A stretch of DNA of 46,812 bases from Alphaproteobacteria bacterium MarineAlpha3_Bin3 (GTDB lineage Bacteria; Pseudomonadota; Alphaproteobacteria; Rhodospirillales; Casp-alpha2): the NCBI GenBank assembly GCA_002938075.1, contig PTLK01000001.1:1-46812 (forward strand). Direction: 5' to 3'. Shown piece after piece: positions 32,458-41,555 of this stretch. The position numbers and the translations under genes are program-made. The notes below the pieces were generated by a model. That model was not told where the DNA came from. It worked only from the letters and a program-made list of their open reading frames with translations, and searched no databases. Each line of letters begins with the position of its first letter. Positions within the stretch are counted from its first letter, which is position 1.

Positions 32458-33729
32458 CTACTTTTTCAAGTCTTTAGAACTCAATGACAGGACCATATCC
32501 GCGGCCGTCCGACCCGAGCGGATACTTCCTTCGATGGTCGCCGGCAGCCCCGTCGCGGTCCAATCCCCGGCCAGGAATAGGTTTTTCAAGCCGGTCCGGG
32601 CGCCGGGGCGGCGTTTTTCCTGTTCCGGAGTCTGGGCGAAGGTGGCGCGTTTTTCCTTCACAATCCTGTGAGGCGGCAACGGAACGTCCCCGAGACCGAG
32701 GGCGAGGGCGACATCGGCCCACAGCCGTCCAGCGATCGAGGCATTATCCTCTTCGGCCAAATCATCCGCGGCACTGACCGTCACCGAGGCGACGCCGCCG
32801 CGCACGAACAGCCATTGGCCGAGGCCGCCAGAAAGCCCTAGAAACGAAAAGCCTTCGATTTTACTCTCGAGGCGGAAATGGCCGTTGACGATGGCGCGGA
32901 ATTCGCCGGGAACCTCGAGGCCGGGCACCAGCCCGGCGGCGGCCAGCGGCGGCACCGCCAACACCACGGTGTCGCCGTCGTCCAAGGCCGCGGGCCGGTC
33001 TCCAAAATCCAGCCCCGCTACCCGACCGTCCTCGATATTCAGGCCCCTGAGCCGGTTGTTGAGGCGAAAATCGGCACCCCGGTCTTCGAGAAACCGCAGC
33101 GCCGGATCGACGAAGCTATCGCTCAAGCCCCGTTTGGTGATCAGGGGACGGCAAGCGGCTTGGCCGCGAAAAAGGGTTTCGCGTATCACCGTCGACAACA
33201 GGGACGCCGCCCCTTCCTCGGCAGCGGTGTTGAGGATGGCGACGGCCATGGGTTCCCAGAACCGCCGAAAGAGGGCGCTGTCGGGGCCCAGGCACTGGGC
33301 CACCGTGGTTTCGCCGCCGGCCCAGGTGAGCCGGAACGCCTTCAGGTAATCGAGAGGGCGGCTGCCCGGAACCCGGCCGGCCTTGGAAAAGACGGCCTTG
33401 GGCAAGAACCCGGCATCCAGGGTGACGGTCCAACGTTCGGCCGTTTCCAGGTCGAGGAAGGGAAATTCCGCCCTTTCGGGTCCGGTGAGGCTGTTGTCCG
33501 CGCCGATGTCATTCAGGTAGGCTAAAACCGCCCGATTGCCGCCGAGCAGCAGGTGGTTGCCGTTGTCGATGCGACACCCCATGGCATCGTCCTGGAAAGA
33601 CCGGCAGCGGCCACCGGCATATCCGGCGGATTCGTGCACGACGACCCGGTGCCCGGTTTTGATCAGGCTGACCGCCGCCGAAAGACCGGACATGCCGGCG
33701 CCGATGATGTGGGTTATGGGACCGGTCAC
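32458..33729 (-). CDS. hpnE: Squalene-forming FAD-dependent desaturase HpnE
   Basis: A 423-aa flavoprotein with the dinucleotide fold IIGAGMSGLSAAVSLIKTG, plus VHESAGYAGGRCRSF at the N-terminus. The C-terminal FLAGDWTATGLPATIEGSIR segment is typical of phytoene-desaturase-like oxidoreductases. HpnE, with HpnC and HpnD, turns farnesyl diphosphate into squalene via presqualene diphosphate and hydroxysqualene (established). I choose the GTG at 33729, whose first base is the last base of the hpnD stop TAG. A longer in-frame extension to 33951 lies antisense-free within hpnD and lacks similarity, so I reject it. Confidence 0.93.
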   Translation of the reverse strand: MTGPITHIIGAGMSGLSAAVSLIKTGHRVVVHESAGYAGGRCRSFQDDAMGCRIDNGNHLLLGGNRAVLAYLNDIGADNSLTGPERAEFPFLDLETAERWTVTLDAGFLPKAVFSKAGRVPGSRPLDYLKAFRLTWAGGETTVAQCLGPDSALFRRFWEPMAVAILNTAAEEGAASLLSTVIRETLFRGQAACRPLITKRGLSDSFVDPALRFLEDRGADFRLNNRLRGLNIEDGRVAGLDFGDRPAALDDGDTVVLAVPPLAAAGLVPGLEVPGEFRAIVNGHFRLESKIEGFSFLGLSGGLGQWLFVRGGVASVTVSAADDLAEEDNASIAGRLWADVALALGLGDVPLPPHRIVKEKRATFAQTPEQEKRRPGARTGLKNLFLAGDWTATGLPATIEGSIRSGRTAADMVLSLSSKDLKK

Positions 33730-34589
33730 TATAAATATCCGTAACGAAGGGCAATCCAGAGCTTGCCGGCCTTGGAAACGCCCACCGGCAGGGAAAGGTT
33801 CTTCCACCCCCGGCGCATCAGCCGGGCGAGGATTCGCCGGTAAATTTCCATCATCATGATGGCCGGGCGGACCTGTGCCCGCTCGCAGCGGGAAATCACC
33901 TCCGCGGCTTGTTCGAACCGGCGCGCCCCCATCTCGGCCAGGACATAACAAGCCTTTGAAAAACCATGACTTTTCAATTTAGAGGACAGGTCCGGATCGG
34001 TCACGTCGTGGTCCTGCAAAAGGTCTTCGGGAATATAGAGTCTGTCCCTTTCGGCGTCTTCGGGAATGTCCCTGAGGATGTTCGTCAATTGCAACGCCTG
34101 GCCCAAGGCAAACGCCAGTTCCTGCCCCTTGGCGGCGTCGATCCCGAAGACGCAAACGCAAAGCCTTCCGACGGCGCAGGCGACGCGGTCGCAATAGAGG
34201 TTCAGTTCATCCATATCGGCAATGCGCAGCGGTTCGTTGGCGTCCATTTCCATGCCGTCGATGACGGCCCGGAAGTCCTCTTTTTTAAGCCCGAAATCCT
34301 CCACCAGGCCTTGCAAGGCTTGGGTCACCGGATAGCGCGGCTGGTCACCGTAAAGATGGTCGATCTCGACCCGCCACTGCTCCAGCCGGGACAGTTTTTC
34401 GTCAGGCGCGCCGGGTCCGTCGGCGATATCGTCGACCTCGCGGCAAAAGGCATAGATGCCGTACATCGCCTGGCGCTTGTTTTCCGGCATCCAGCGCATG
34501 GCCCAGTAAAAAGACGTGCCGGAGCGCCGGACGATGGATTCCACGAGGGCCCAGGTTTCCGCCGCGGAGGATGTTTCAGGGGCACTCAT
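33729..34589 (-). CDS. hpnD: Presqualene diphosphate synthase HpnD
   Basis: A 286-aa trans-isoprenyl diphosphate synthase (head-to-head type). The substrate/Mg aspartate motifs are FCREVDDIAD at about 49-58 and LTNILRDIPEDAERDRLY at about 167-184. SGTSFYWAMRWMPENKR opens the domain. HpnD condenses two farnesyl diphosphates to presqualene diphosphate. The start is the ATG at 34589 (MSAPETSS); the open frame continuing upstream to 35273 is shadow of hpnB. It ends by sharing a base with the hpnE GTG and begins 32 bp after hpnB. Confidence 0.95.
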   Translation of the reverse strand: MSAPETSSAAETWALVESIVRRSGTSFYWAMRWMPENKRQAMYGIYAFCREVDDIADGPGAPDEKLSRLEQWRVEIDHLYGDQPRYPVTQALQGLVEDFGLKKEDFRAVIDGMEMDANEPLRIADMDELNLYCDRVACAVGRLCVCVFGIDAAKGQELAFALGQALQLTNILRDIPEDAERDRLYIPEDLLQDHDVTDPDLSSKLKSHGFSKACYVLAEMGARRFEQAAEVISRCERAQVRPAIMMMEIYRRILARLMRRGWKNLSLPVGVSKAGKLWIALRYGYL

Positions 34590-34621
34590 GGGGCTATGGA
34601 TACACAACAAATGTCCGGGCG

Positions 34622-35800
34622 TCACCCATGGGGCGCGGTCCCTGCCCCGTAATGGCGTCCCTTCCAAGCGCTGCCGCGCCCCAGCCAGTAACAAAGGGCG
34701 GATGAAACGGTCATCAAGGTGAACAAAGCCGCCGCCAGGGGAAGCATCAAACCCCAGCCCATCGACAGTCCGTAGAGCTTCAATGTCGGGGAATAGGAGA
34801 ACCCCATCAGCCCCCACCAGGCGATCAGGCCGGCGGCAGCCACAACCCATCCGCCGCCCAAGAGACCGAGCCCGGCCAGTGGCGGCACCAGATATGCCAG
34901 TCCCATGCCGGCAACGGTGCCGACCAAAAGAAACGGGGAGTTTCCCAGTTGCTCGAAGGCGGTGCGGGACACCATGTGCCAAATCTCCGAAAGGCTGTTG
35001 TATCGCCGCTCGCTCCGGACCCTGGTGGTCAGGCCGAGCCAGATGGCGCCCCGTTGCTTGATTTCGGCGGCCAGGGCGCAATCGTCGATCAGGCGGTCCC
35101 GGATAGCGGCGACGCCGCCGGCCTTGGTCAGCGCCGAGCGGCGGACAAGCATGCATCCTCCCGCGGCGGCGGCGGTGGACCGGGACGGGTCGTTGACCCA
35201 CGGCAAGGGAAAAAGCTTTTGAAAGAAAAAAACGAAGGCCGGGATCAGGAAACGCTCCCAGAAGCTCTCGCACCGGAGCAGCACCATCAACGATACCAGG
35301 TCGAGGCCGTCACTTTCGGCCTTGGCCGCCAGCCGGCGCAGGCTTTCCCGGTCGTGCATGATGTCGGCGTCGGTCAACAGCACATAAGGGGCTTCGGGGT
35401 ACCTTTCATCGGCGGTTAGGAGTCCTTGACTTACGGCCCAGAGCTTGCCTGACCAGCCTGGCGGCAACGCCCTGCCCGTCACCACCGTCAGCCTGTCCTC
35501 CGCCCCCGCCGCGCCCGAGGCCGCCGCCGCGGCGGTGCCGTCGTCCGAGTTGTCGTCGACGACGATCACCGAAACCGGCCCGGGATAATCCTGGTCGATG
35601 AGGGAGCCGACGGTGCCGGCGATGGTTTGGGCCTCGTTGCGGGCCGGGATCACGCAAACGACGCCGGGCCAGTCTTCCACGTCCGGGGGTGTGTCCGGAA
35701 GCCGCTGGTCGGCCCGCCAGAACCTCCCCCTGAACCCTATAAGACCGGCCCAGAAGGCCAGGGACAGACCCGTCAGAACAACAGCGGCCAGTTCACCCAT
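34622..35800 (-). CDS. hpnB: Hopanoid-associated glycosyltransferase HpnB
   Basis: A 392-aa membrane-bound family 2 glycosyltransferase. An N-terminal TM (about 5-22) is followed by the GT-A domain, with GVVCVIPARNEAQTIAG, VIVVDDNSDDGT and YVLLTDADIMHDR (the DxD equivalent), and then LIDDCALAAEIKQRG. Three to four C-terminal TMs follow. The gene sits between hpnC and hpnD in many proteobacterial hopanoid loci. Its acceptor is not established, and a role in hopanoid glycosylation is presumed from context. It begins 6 bp after hpnC. Confidence 0.92.
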   Translation of the reverse strand: MGELAAVVLTGLSLAFWAGLIGFRGRFWRADQRLPDTPPDVEDWPGVVCVIPARNEAQTIAGTVGSLIDQDYPGPVSVIVVDDNSDDGTAAAAASGAAGAEDRLTVVTGRALPPGWSGKLWAVSQGLLTADERYPEAPYVLLTDADIMHDRESLRRLAAKAESDGLDLVSLMVLLRCESFWERFLIPAFVFFFQKLFPLPWVNDPSRSTAAAAGGCMLVRRSALTKAGGVAAIRDRLIDDCALAAEIKQRGAIWLGLTTRVRSERRYNSLSEIWHMVSRTAFEQLGNSPFLLVGTVAGMGLAYLVPPLAGLGLLGGGWVVAAAGLIAWWGLMGFSYSPTLKLYGLSMGWGLMLPLAAALFTLMTVSSALCYWLGRGSAWKGRHYGAGTAPHG

Positions 35801-35806
35801 GTGCCG

Positions 35807-36697
35807 TCAAACCCAAGTCCGGGCCGCCCCCTTGACGCAACACCAGACATACCCCGGCTTGGTCAATTGAACGCGCCTTGGGCCCAAGGGGTCGCGGTGG
35901 CGGAGCAAGCCACTCAGCCGGTCGGCGATTTCCAGGATCGCCGCCGATTCGATGGCCAGGCGGCGGCTTTTCAATCCGCCGGGAAGGGCCCGGGCCTCGG
36001 TCATCAATGTTGCGGTGGCGTCAAGGGTCCGGTCCAGAACCCGGCGCAGCCCCGGAGTCGATTGACCGGCCGCCAGGTCTGTCACTTCGACGCCTTCGTC
36101 CTTCATCCAGTCCTGGGGCAGATACACCCGGTCCAGGCCGAGGTAGTCGTCCTTGCAGTCCTGCAGGTGGTTGATCACCTGAAGCGCGTTGCACAGGGCG
36201 TCCGAAGGGCCGTAACCGTCGGCCGAACCGCCGTGCAAATCCAACAGATAACGGCCGACCGGGGCGGCGGACAACAAGCAATAGCCCATCAGGTCGTCCC
36301 AATCATCGTATCTGAGCTTCGTCGCGTCCTGCTTGAAGGCGGCGATCAGGTCGACGCAATGATCGGCCGTGACCCCCGTTTCGGCCAGGCTGTCGCGCAT
36401 GGTGTGGGCGGTTCGCAAGGGGGGGCCGTCGGAATGGGCGCCCAGCAAGGCCCTCTCGAAATCGTCCAGCCTTCGCACCTTATCCTCGGCGGCCAGGTCC
36501 GGGTTATCGGCGATGTCGTCGATGGCGCGGGCAAAGGCGTAGAATTTTGCGATATGCGGCCGCAGCCGCGCCGGCAATAGCCAGGATCCGACGGGAAAGT
36601 TTTCGTAGGCCGAGTCTTTTCCCGACGGGGTTTCGACGCCGCCCTCAGGGTCTTGGGTCATTGTCGGTGCCATAGGATGAAAACGGGCACGCGCCAT
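35807..36697 (-). CDS. hpnC: Hydroxysqualene synthase HpnC
   Basis: A 296-aa squalene/phytoene-synthase-fold enzyme that converts presqualene diphosphate to hydroxysqualene. It has YENFPVGSWLLPARLRPH, then FARAIDDIADNPD (first Asp motif) and NHLQDCKDDYLGLDRVYLPQ (second). The start is the ATG at 36697, whose A is the last base of the hpnM stop TGA (TGATG), so translation is coupled. Another ATG 12 codons later is possible. It is part of the leftward run hpnM-hpnC-hpnB-hpnD-hpnE. Confidence 0.94.
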   Translation of the reverse strand: MARARFHPMAPTMTQDPEGGVETPSGKDSAYENFPVGSWLLPARLRPHIAKFYAFARAIDDIADNPDLAAEDKVRRLDDFERALLGAHSDGPPLRTAHTMRDSLAETGVTADHCVDLIAAFKQDATKLRYDDWDDLMGYCLLSAAPVGRYLLDLHGGSADGYGPSDALCNALQVINHLQDCKDDYLGLDRVYLPQDWMKDEGVEVTDLAAGQSTPGLRRVLDRTLDATATLMTEARALPGGLKSRRLAIESAAILEIADRLSGLLRHRDPLGPRRVQLTKPGYVWCCVKGAARTWV

Positions 36698-37338
36698 CAA
36701 ATATCGTCTTGTATGCGTTTCCTGAGCTCAATCAGCAACGGCCCCAAGGAACCGCCGTTTTTCTGGATAAACGACGCGAATTCCGATTTCTGGGTGACCA
36801 CCATGCTGATGCCTTCGACCATGATATCGACGATCTTGTAGATCCCTTTCTTGCCCCGGACCCGCCAGGTGACCTTCAACGGCTTCGCCCCATCGACGCG
36901 GATCATGATCGTATGGACGAGGGCATCGCCCTTGCCTCTCACTTCCGATTTGTTGACCACTAGTTTTTCGCCCGAATACTTGGCGAAACGGTCGGCATAG
37001 GTGTCGACCAGCAAATCCTCGAAAAGTTGCAGGTATTCCTTTTTCTCGGATTCGGTGGCTTTCCGCCAATGGCGGCCGATGACGAATTTGGCGATTCCCT
37101 TGATGGCGAAGTTCTCGTTCATCAACCGGCGGAACCGGTCGGCCCGTTCGGTCTTAGAGATATCCTCGACCGTCAGCATGGAAATCGCGTCAGAGGTCAA
37201 AATCTCGATGAATTTCTTGGCCCCGGCGCCGAATTCATCCGCCCGGGCCGGCCCCGGCGGCAAGCCAGCGGCCACAAGGGCGGCGATAAAAAGGGCCGCC
37301 AGCCAAGGGCCGAGAAAGTCACGGCGGCGCACCATCAT
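36697..37338 (-). CDS. hpnM: Hopanoid-associated MlaC-like protein HpnM
   Basis: A 213-aa exported protein of the Ttg2D/MlaC family. The N-terminus is MMVRRRDFLGPW followed by a hydrophobic stretch ending PARADEF. The RRRDFL pattern makes a Tat signal possible, although the core is also Sec-like. The mature part includes RLMNENFAIKGIAKFVIGRH and FAKYSGEKL. In hopanoid loci this subfamily is named HpnM; hopanoid or lipid shuttling is presumed. GGAGG lies five bases before the ATG at 37338. It is the first gene of the leftward hopanoid operon and the third MlaC-type protein in this window. Confidence 0.9.
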   Translation of the reverse strand: MMVRRRDFLGPWLAALFIAALVAAGLPPGPARADEFGAGAKKFIEILTSDAISMLTVEDISKTERADRFRRLMNENFAIKGIAKFVIGRHWRKATESEKKEYLQLFEDLLVDTYADRFAKYSGEKLVVNKSEVRGKGDALVHTIMIRVDGAKPLKVTWRVRGKKGIYKIVDIMVEGISMVVTQKSEFASFIQKNGGSLGPLLIELRKRIQDDI

Positions 37339-37455
37339 GTCATCCTCCGAAAGCCTTGGCTTGCATGTTATCAGGTTTGGCAAACCCTGTCGGCCTGGAT
37401 TCCCTGTTCCGGCCCAAAAACCTTGTGTCTTTAATGTTCCCGGGCATGCCTTCGC

Positions 37456-38712
37456 CTAAAACCGGTCGGCCTGGAACGGCCGGATGTCGATGTTAGGCGT
37501 CCGGCCGGCCACCAGGTCGGCGATGATACGGCCCGTCCGGGGGCCGCCGGTCAACCCGACATGCTGATGGCCGAAGGCGAAGAAGACGTTTTCAAAAACC
37601 GGCGAGCGGCCGATCACCGGCAGGCTGTCGGGCAGCGTCGGGCGGAACCCCGACCATTCGCAGGCGTTTTCGGTGTTGATGCCGGGGAACATCCTTTTCG
37701 CGTGGCGCAGCAGGACCCGGGCCCGGGCCATGTTGGGCGGCGCCTCCAGGCCCCCAAATTCCGATGTTCCGGCGAACTTGATCCCGGGCTCGACCGGGGT
37801 GGCGACGAACTTCCGCCCGCCGGCGAAGACGGCGGAATTCAGTTCGATCCCCGGGTCGGGCAGGATGACGTGATAGCCGCGCTCCCCCTGCAAGGGCACG
37901 GGACTTCCCAAACGCGCTGCCAGGCTTCCCGACCAGGCGCCGGCGGCGATGACGATTTGGTCCACTTCCACCGGTCCTTCACCGGTCAAAAGGCTTCTCG
38001 GGCCATCGGGTCCGATGTCGACGTCAAGGACGTCGCGCAACACCACCACCCCGCCCGATTGGGCAAAGTGCTTGCCCAGCCCCTTGACCAGGCCGTGCGG
38101 ATCGACGGTAAAGCCGAGGTTCGGCAGGAAGTAACCTTTCTCGTAGATCGGCGCCAGCGCCGGTTCGCGTTCGCGGATCTCGTCGGCGCCGATCTCGCGG
38201 ACGTCGGCGCCGCGCTCGATCCGGAGCCGCCAGTTCAGCACCTCCTTGGCCGCGGAAACCGCGTCCTCGTAAACGTACATGTAGCCCTGGGTGCGGATCA
38301 GCCCCTCGGCGTCGGTGCCCCTGGCCAGGGTCAGGTGCTCCTCCAGCGCCGAGCTCAACAACGGCGAAAGGGCGTCGCAGATTTCGGCCACCCTTTGCGG
38401 CCGCCCGGCGCGGACGAAACGAAGAAGCCACGAAAGCATCTTCGGCGCATGCCGCCAGCGGATCGCCAGCGGCCCCAAGGGGTCCAAAAGCCATTTCGGC
38501 ACGTTGGCGAGCACCCCCGGCAGGGACAGCGGTACGAAGGAGTAATCGGCGAACAGCCCGGCGTTGCCGTAGGAACATCCCTCGCCGGGCGGCAGGCGGT
38601 CGATCACCCGCACCTGATGGCCTTCGCGCAACAGATGCAACGCGCACGACATGCCGACGATTCCGGCGCCGATGACGGTGACGTGGCGGTGGTTCCCTGA
38701 ATTTTGGTTCAT
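37456..38712 (-). CDS. DadA-like FAD-dependent amine/amino-acid oxidoreductase
   Basis: A 418-aa flavoprotein of the D-amino-acid oxidase (DAO) superfamily. VTVIGAGIVGMSCALHLLREG is the FAD-binding fold at about 11-31. CSYGNAGLFADYSFVPLSLPG resembles the DadA active-site entry. The C-terminal FAFGHQHVGLTGGPRTGRII closes the FAD domain. DadA-type enzymes oxidise D-amino acids to oxo acids and ammonia with electron transfer to quinone; the precise substrate (D-amino acid, opine or sarcosine-like) cannot be decided. It lies upstream of hpnM on the same strand with 117 bp between, and is divergent from the transhydrogenase gene (98 bp). Confidence 0.9.
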   Translation of the reverse strand: MNQNSGNHRHVTVIGAGIVGMSCALHLLREGHQVRVIDRLPPGEGCSYGNAGLFADYSFVPLSLPGVLANVPKWLLDPLGPLAIRWRHAPKMLSWLLRFVRAGRPQRVAEICDALSPLLSSALEEHLTLARGTDAEGLIRTQGYMYVYEDAVSAAKEVLNWRLRIERGADVREIGADEIREREPALAPIYEKGYFLPNLGFTVDPHGLVKGLGKHFAQSGGVVVLRDVLDVDIGPDGPRSLLTGEGPVEVDQIVIAAGAWSGSLAARLGSPVPLQGERGYHVILPDPGIELNSAVFAGGRKFVATPVEPGIKFAGTSEFGGLEAPPNMARARVLLRHAKRMFPGINTENACEWSGFRPTLPDSLPVIGRSPVFENVFFAFGHQHVGLTGGPRTGRIIADLVAGRTPNIDIRPFQADRF

Positions 38713-38810
38713 CCGTTGGCTCGCCTGGAATGATAAATACTGGCGGCACCATCCTAGCGCCCGTTATGATTGGCAACCAGAAAGATCATACCGGAGGATA
38801 ACGGTCACCC

Positions 38811-40118
38811 ATGTCCCTTGACCCCTATTTCGAGCCCGGCGACGGCGGCGACAACGCGTTCACCGTCGAGGCGCCGAAGATCAAGTTCGGTCCCGGATCG
38901 TTGCGCGAGATCGGCGACGACGCCAAGGCCTTAGGGCTAACCCGGGTCGCCTTTTACACCGATCCCACGGTGGCCAAGCTGGAGCCAGTCGCCATCGCGA
39001 CTAAGTCCCTGAAGGCCGCCGGCATAGACTTTGCCATTTACGACGAGACGGAGGTCGAGCCGACGGACCGCTCGTTCAAGGCCGGCACAGCCTTCGCCAC
39101 CGACGGCGGCTTCGACGGCTTCGTTTCCGTCGGTGGCGGCTCGGTGATGGACACGGCCAAGGCGTCGAACCTGTATTCGACCTATCCGGACGACTTCCTG
39201 GCCTACGTCAATGCCCCGATCGGCGAGGCGAAGCCGGTCCCGGGGCCGTTGAAGCCCCATATCGCGTGCCCGACCACCTTCGGCACGGCGTCGGAATGCA
39301 CCGGCATCGCCGTCTTCGACCTGCTGGAAATGGAGGCCAAGACCGGCATCGCCCATGCCCGCCTGCGGCCCCAATTGGGGATCCTCGACCCGACGGCGCT
39401 CGCCACCCTGCCCCGGGCGATCATCGCCGCCAATAGCTTCGACGTCTTCAGCCACGCCGTCGAAAGCCTGACCGCGCGGCCGTTCAGCCACCGCCCGGCG
39501 CCGGAGGATTCAAACAAACGTCCCCTGGGCCAGGGCGCCAACCCCTACTCGGACCTGGCGTGCCAAGAGGCGATCCGGCTGATCGGCGCCAACATCATCG
39601 ACGCCGTCAACGAGGCCGACAATTCCGCCACCTATGAGCCGCTGATGTTCGCCGGCATGCTGGCCGGCATCGGCTTCGGCAACGCCGGCTGCCACCTGCC
39701 CCACGGTATGTCCTATGCCGTCGCCGGGCTGGTGCGCGATTACACGGCGCCGGGGTGGCCGTCCAACCAGCCGATGGTGCCGCACGGGATTTCGGTAATC
39801 GTCAACGCGCCGGCGGTGTTCCGCTTTACCGGCCCGGCCTGCCCGGAGCGTCATATGAAGGCGGCCGAGGGCATGGGCGCCGACGTCGAAGGGGCGGCAC
39901 TGGAGGACGCCGGAAATATCCTCGCCGATCGGGTCATCGAGATGATGCGCCAGACTGGCATCCCCAACGGTCTTCGCGGCGTCGGCTATTCGGAAGACGA
40001 CCTCGACGCGCTAACCGACCGGGCGTTCCCACAGAAACGGCTGTTGGACAATTCGCCGCTGCCGCCGGACCGGGATCAGTTGCTGGGCCTGTTCCGCGAC
40101 GCGCTCAGCTACTGGTAG
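38811..40118 (+). CDS. Hydroxyacid-oxoacid transhydrogenase-like Fe alcohol dehydrogenase
   Basis: A 435-aa iron-containing alcohol dehydrogenase-family protein. The nucleotide-binding SVGGGSVMDTAKASN lies at about 105-119. Metal-site elements are NSFDVFSHAVESLTARP and GCHLPHGMSYAV, plus VPHGISV. The insert SHRPAPEDSNKRPLGQGANP between metal ligands, and the length, match the HOT/ADHFE1 group. That group oxidises 4-hydroxybutyrate to succinate semialdehyde while reducing 2-oxoglutarate to D-2-hydroxyglutarate. A D-2-hydroxyglutarate dehydrogenase-like gene 24 bp downstream strongly supports this reading. An alternative is a group III Fe-ADH such as a phosphonoacetaldehyde reductase, which is less likely given the neighbour. 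Confidence 0.87.
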   Translation: MSLDPYFEPGDGGDNAFTVEAPKIKFGPGSLREIGDDAKALGLTRVAFYTDPTVAKLEPVAIATKSLKAAGIDFAIYDETEVEPTDRSFKAGTAFATDGGFDGFVSVGGGSVMDTAKASNLYSTYPDDFLAYVNAPIGEAKPVPGPLKPHIACPTTFGTASECTGIAVFDLLEMEAKTGIAHARLRPQLGILDPTALATLPRAIIAANSFDVFSHAVESLTARPFSHRPAPEDSNKRPLGQGANPYSDLACQEAIRLIGANIIDAVNEADNSATYEPLMFAGMLAGIGFGNAGCHLPHGMSYAVAGLVRDYTAPGWPSNQPMVPHGISVIVNAPAVFRFTGPACPERHMKAAEGMGADVEGAALEDAGNILADRVIEMMRQTGIPNGLRGVGYSEDDLDALTDRAFPQKRLLDNSPLPPDRDQLLGLFRDALSYW

Positions 40119-40142
40119 GCCGGGAACCGGCCCGGGACCGCC

Positions 40143-41555
40143 ATGCCCACCCTTTCGCCGCAAGTCCTGGAAGGCTTGAAGGCCGCCGCCGGCGACGGCG
40201 GCTGGTTAGAGGACGCGGACGCCAAGGCGCCGTACCTGACCGACGAACGCGACCTTTACCACGGCGACGCGGCCTTGGTGCTGAGGCCGCGAACGGCGGC
40301 CCAGGTTGCCGAAATCGTCAAAATCTGCGCCGAAAACGGCGTCGGCATCGTGCCCCAGGGCGGCAATACGGGATATTGCGGTGGCTCGGTCCCGGACCAA
40401 AGCGGCCTGGAGATCGTGTTGTCGATGTCGCGCATGAACACCATCCGCGAGGTCGATGCGGTCAACAATACCCTGATCGCCGAGGCCGGGTGCGTACTCG
40501 CCGATATCCAGGCCGCCGCCGGGGACGCCGGGCGGCTGTTCCCGCTCAGCCTAGCCGCCGAAGGCAGTTGCCAGATCGGCGGCAATTTGTCGACCAACGC
40601 CGGCGGGGTGCAGGTGCTGCGCTACGGCAACGCCCGCGACCTGGTGCTGGGGCTGGAAGTGGTGCTGGCGGACGGGAGGATTCTCGAAGGGTTGCGCGGT
40701 CTCAGGAAGGACAACACCGGCTACGACCTGAAGCAGCTTTTCCTCGGTGCCGAAGGAACGCTGGGCATCATCACCGCGGCGGTGTTGAAGCTCTATCCCC
40801 GACCCGCCGATGTCGCCACCGTGTTCTGCGCCGTCGCCGGGGCCCGGGGGGCAACGGCGATGTTGTCGCGCCTGCGCGGCGCCACCGGCGACGGGGTGAC
40901 GACATTCGAATACCTGAACCGGGCCTGCCTAGACCTGGTGCTGGAACACATCGACGCCACCCGCGACCCGTTCCAGGCCCGGCATGGCGATTATGCCCTG
41001 ATCGAGCTTTCGTCAGGCCGCGAAGCGGCCGAAGCGGCGCTGGCCGGCGCCATCGAGGCCGGCGAGGCGCTCGATGCGGTGATCGCCGAAAGCGGCCGCC
41101 AGGCGGACGAATTGTGGCGCCTGCGCGAGACCATCCCCGAGGCCCAGAAACACGCCGGAGGCTCCATCAAGCACGACGTTTCCGTCCCAGTGTCGAAAAT
41201 CCCCGAATTCCTGGAGGCCGCCGAGGAAAAATCGCTGCAGATCATCCCCGGCGCGCGGCTGGTGACCTTCGGCCACATCGGCGACGGCAATATCCACTAC
41301 AACCTGAGCCCGGCCCCGGACGGCGACGCCCGGGCCTTCCCCGGCGATGCCGAAAAGCTCTGCCCGGCCATCCACGACATCGCCGTCGGACTGGGCGGTA
41401 GCTTCAGCGCCGAACACGGCATCGGGGTGCTGAAGAAACAAGAGCTGGAAAAATACAAGTCCGGCGTTGAGCTGGACCTGATGCGGCTGATCAAACGCAC
41501 GCTCGACCCAAAGGGCATCATGAACCCGGGCAAGGTGGTGACGGGAAGTGATTAA
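40143..41555 (+). CDS. FAD-linked 2-hydroxyacid dehydrogenase (D-2-hydroxyglutarate type)
   Basis: A 470-aa flavoenzyme of the D-lactate/D-2-hydroxyglutarate dehydrogenase group. The FAD-binding part contains VPQGGNTGYCGGSVPDQSG and GNLSTNAGGVQVLRYGNARD, then LFLGAEGTLGIITAA. The C-terminal catalytic part has the metal-site HIGDGNIHYN and SAEHGIGVLKK. It would return D-2-hydroxyglutarate to 2-oxoglutarate, passing electrons to an electron-transfer flavoprotein or quinone. Placed 24 bp after the transhydrogenase, it completes a 2-oxoglutarate cycle. D-lactate or glycolate dehydrogenase (GlcD-like) is the main alternative. Its end overlaps by four bases the end of the small leftward gene. Confidence 0.92.
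   Translation: MPTLSPQVLEGLKAAAGDGGWLEDADAKAPYLTDERDLYHGDAALVLRPRTAAQVAEIVKICAENGVGIVPQGGNTGYCGGSVPDQSGLEIVLSMSRMNTIREVDAVNNTLIAEAGCVLADIQAAAGDAGRLFPLSLAAEGSCQIGGNLSTNAGGVQVLRYGNARDLVLGLEVVLADGRILEGLRGLRKDNTGYDLKQLFLGAEGTLGIITAAVLKLYPRPADVATVFCAVAGARGATAMLSRLRGATGDGVTTFEYLNRACLDLVLEHIDATRDPFQARHGDYALIELSSGREAAEAALAGAIEAGEALDAVIAESGRQADELWRLRETIPEAQKHAGGSIKHDVSVPVSKIPEFLEAAEEKSLQIIPGARLVTFGHIGDGNIHYNLSPAPDGDARAFPGDAEKLCPAIHDIAVGLGGSFSAEHGIGVLKKQELEKYKSGVELDLMRLIKRTLDPKGIMNPGKVVTGSD

Noticed and set aside
39755..41401. Rightward 548-codon open frame over the transhydrogenase and flavoenzyme genes
   Set aside because: It spans two well-supported genes in another frame and is Arg/Gly/Pro-rich with no recognisable domain.
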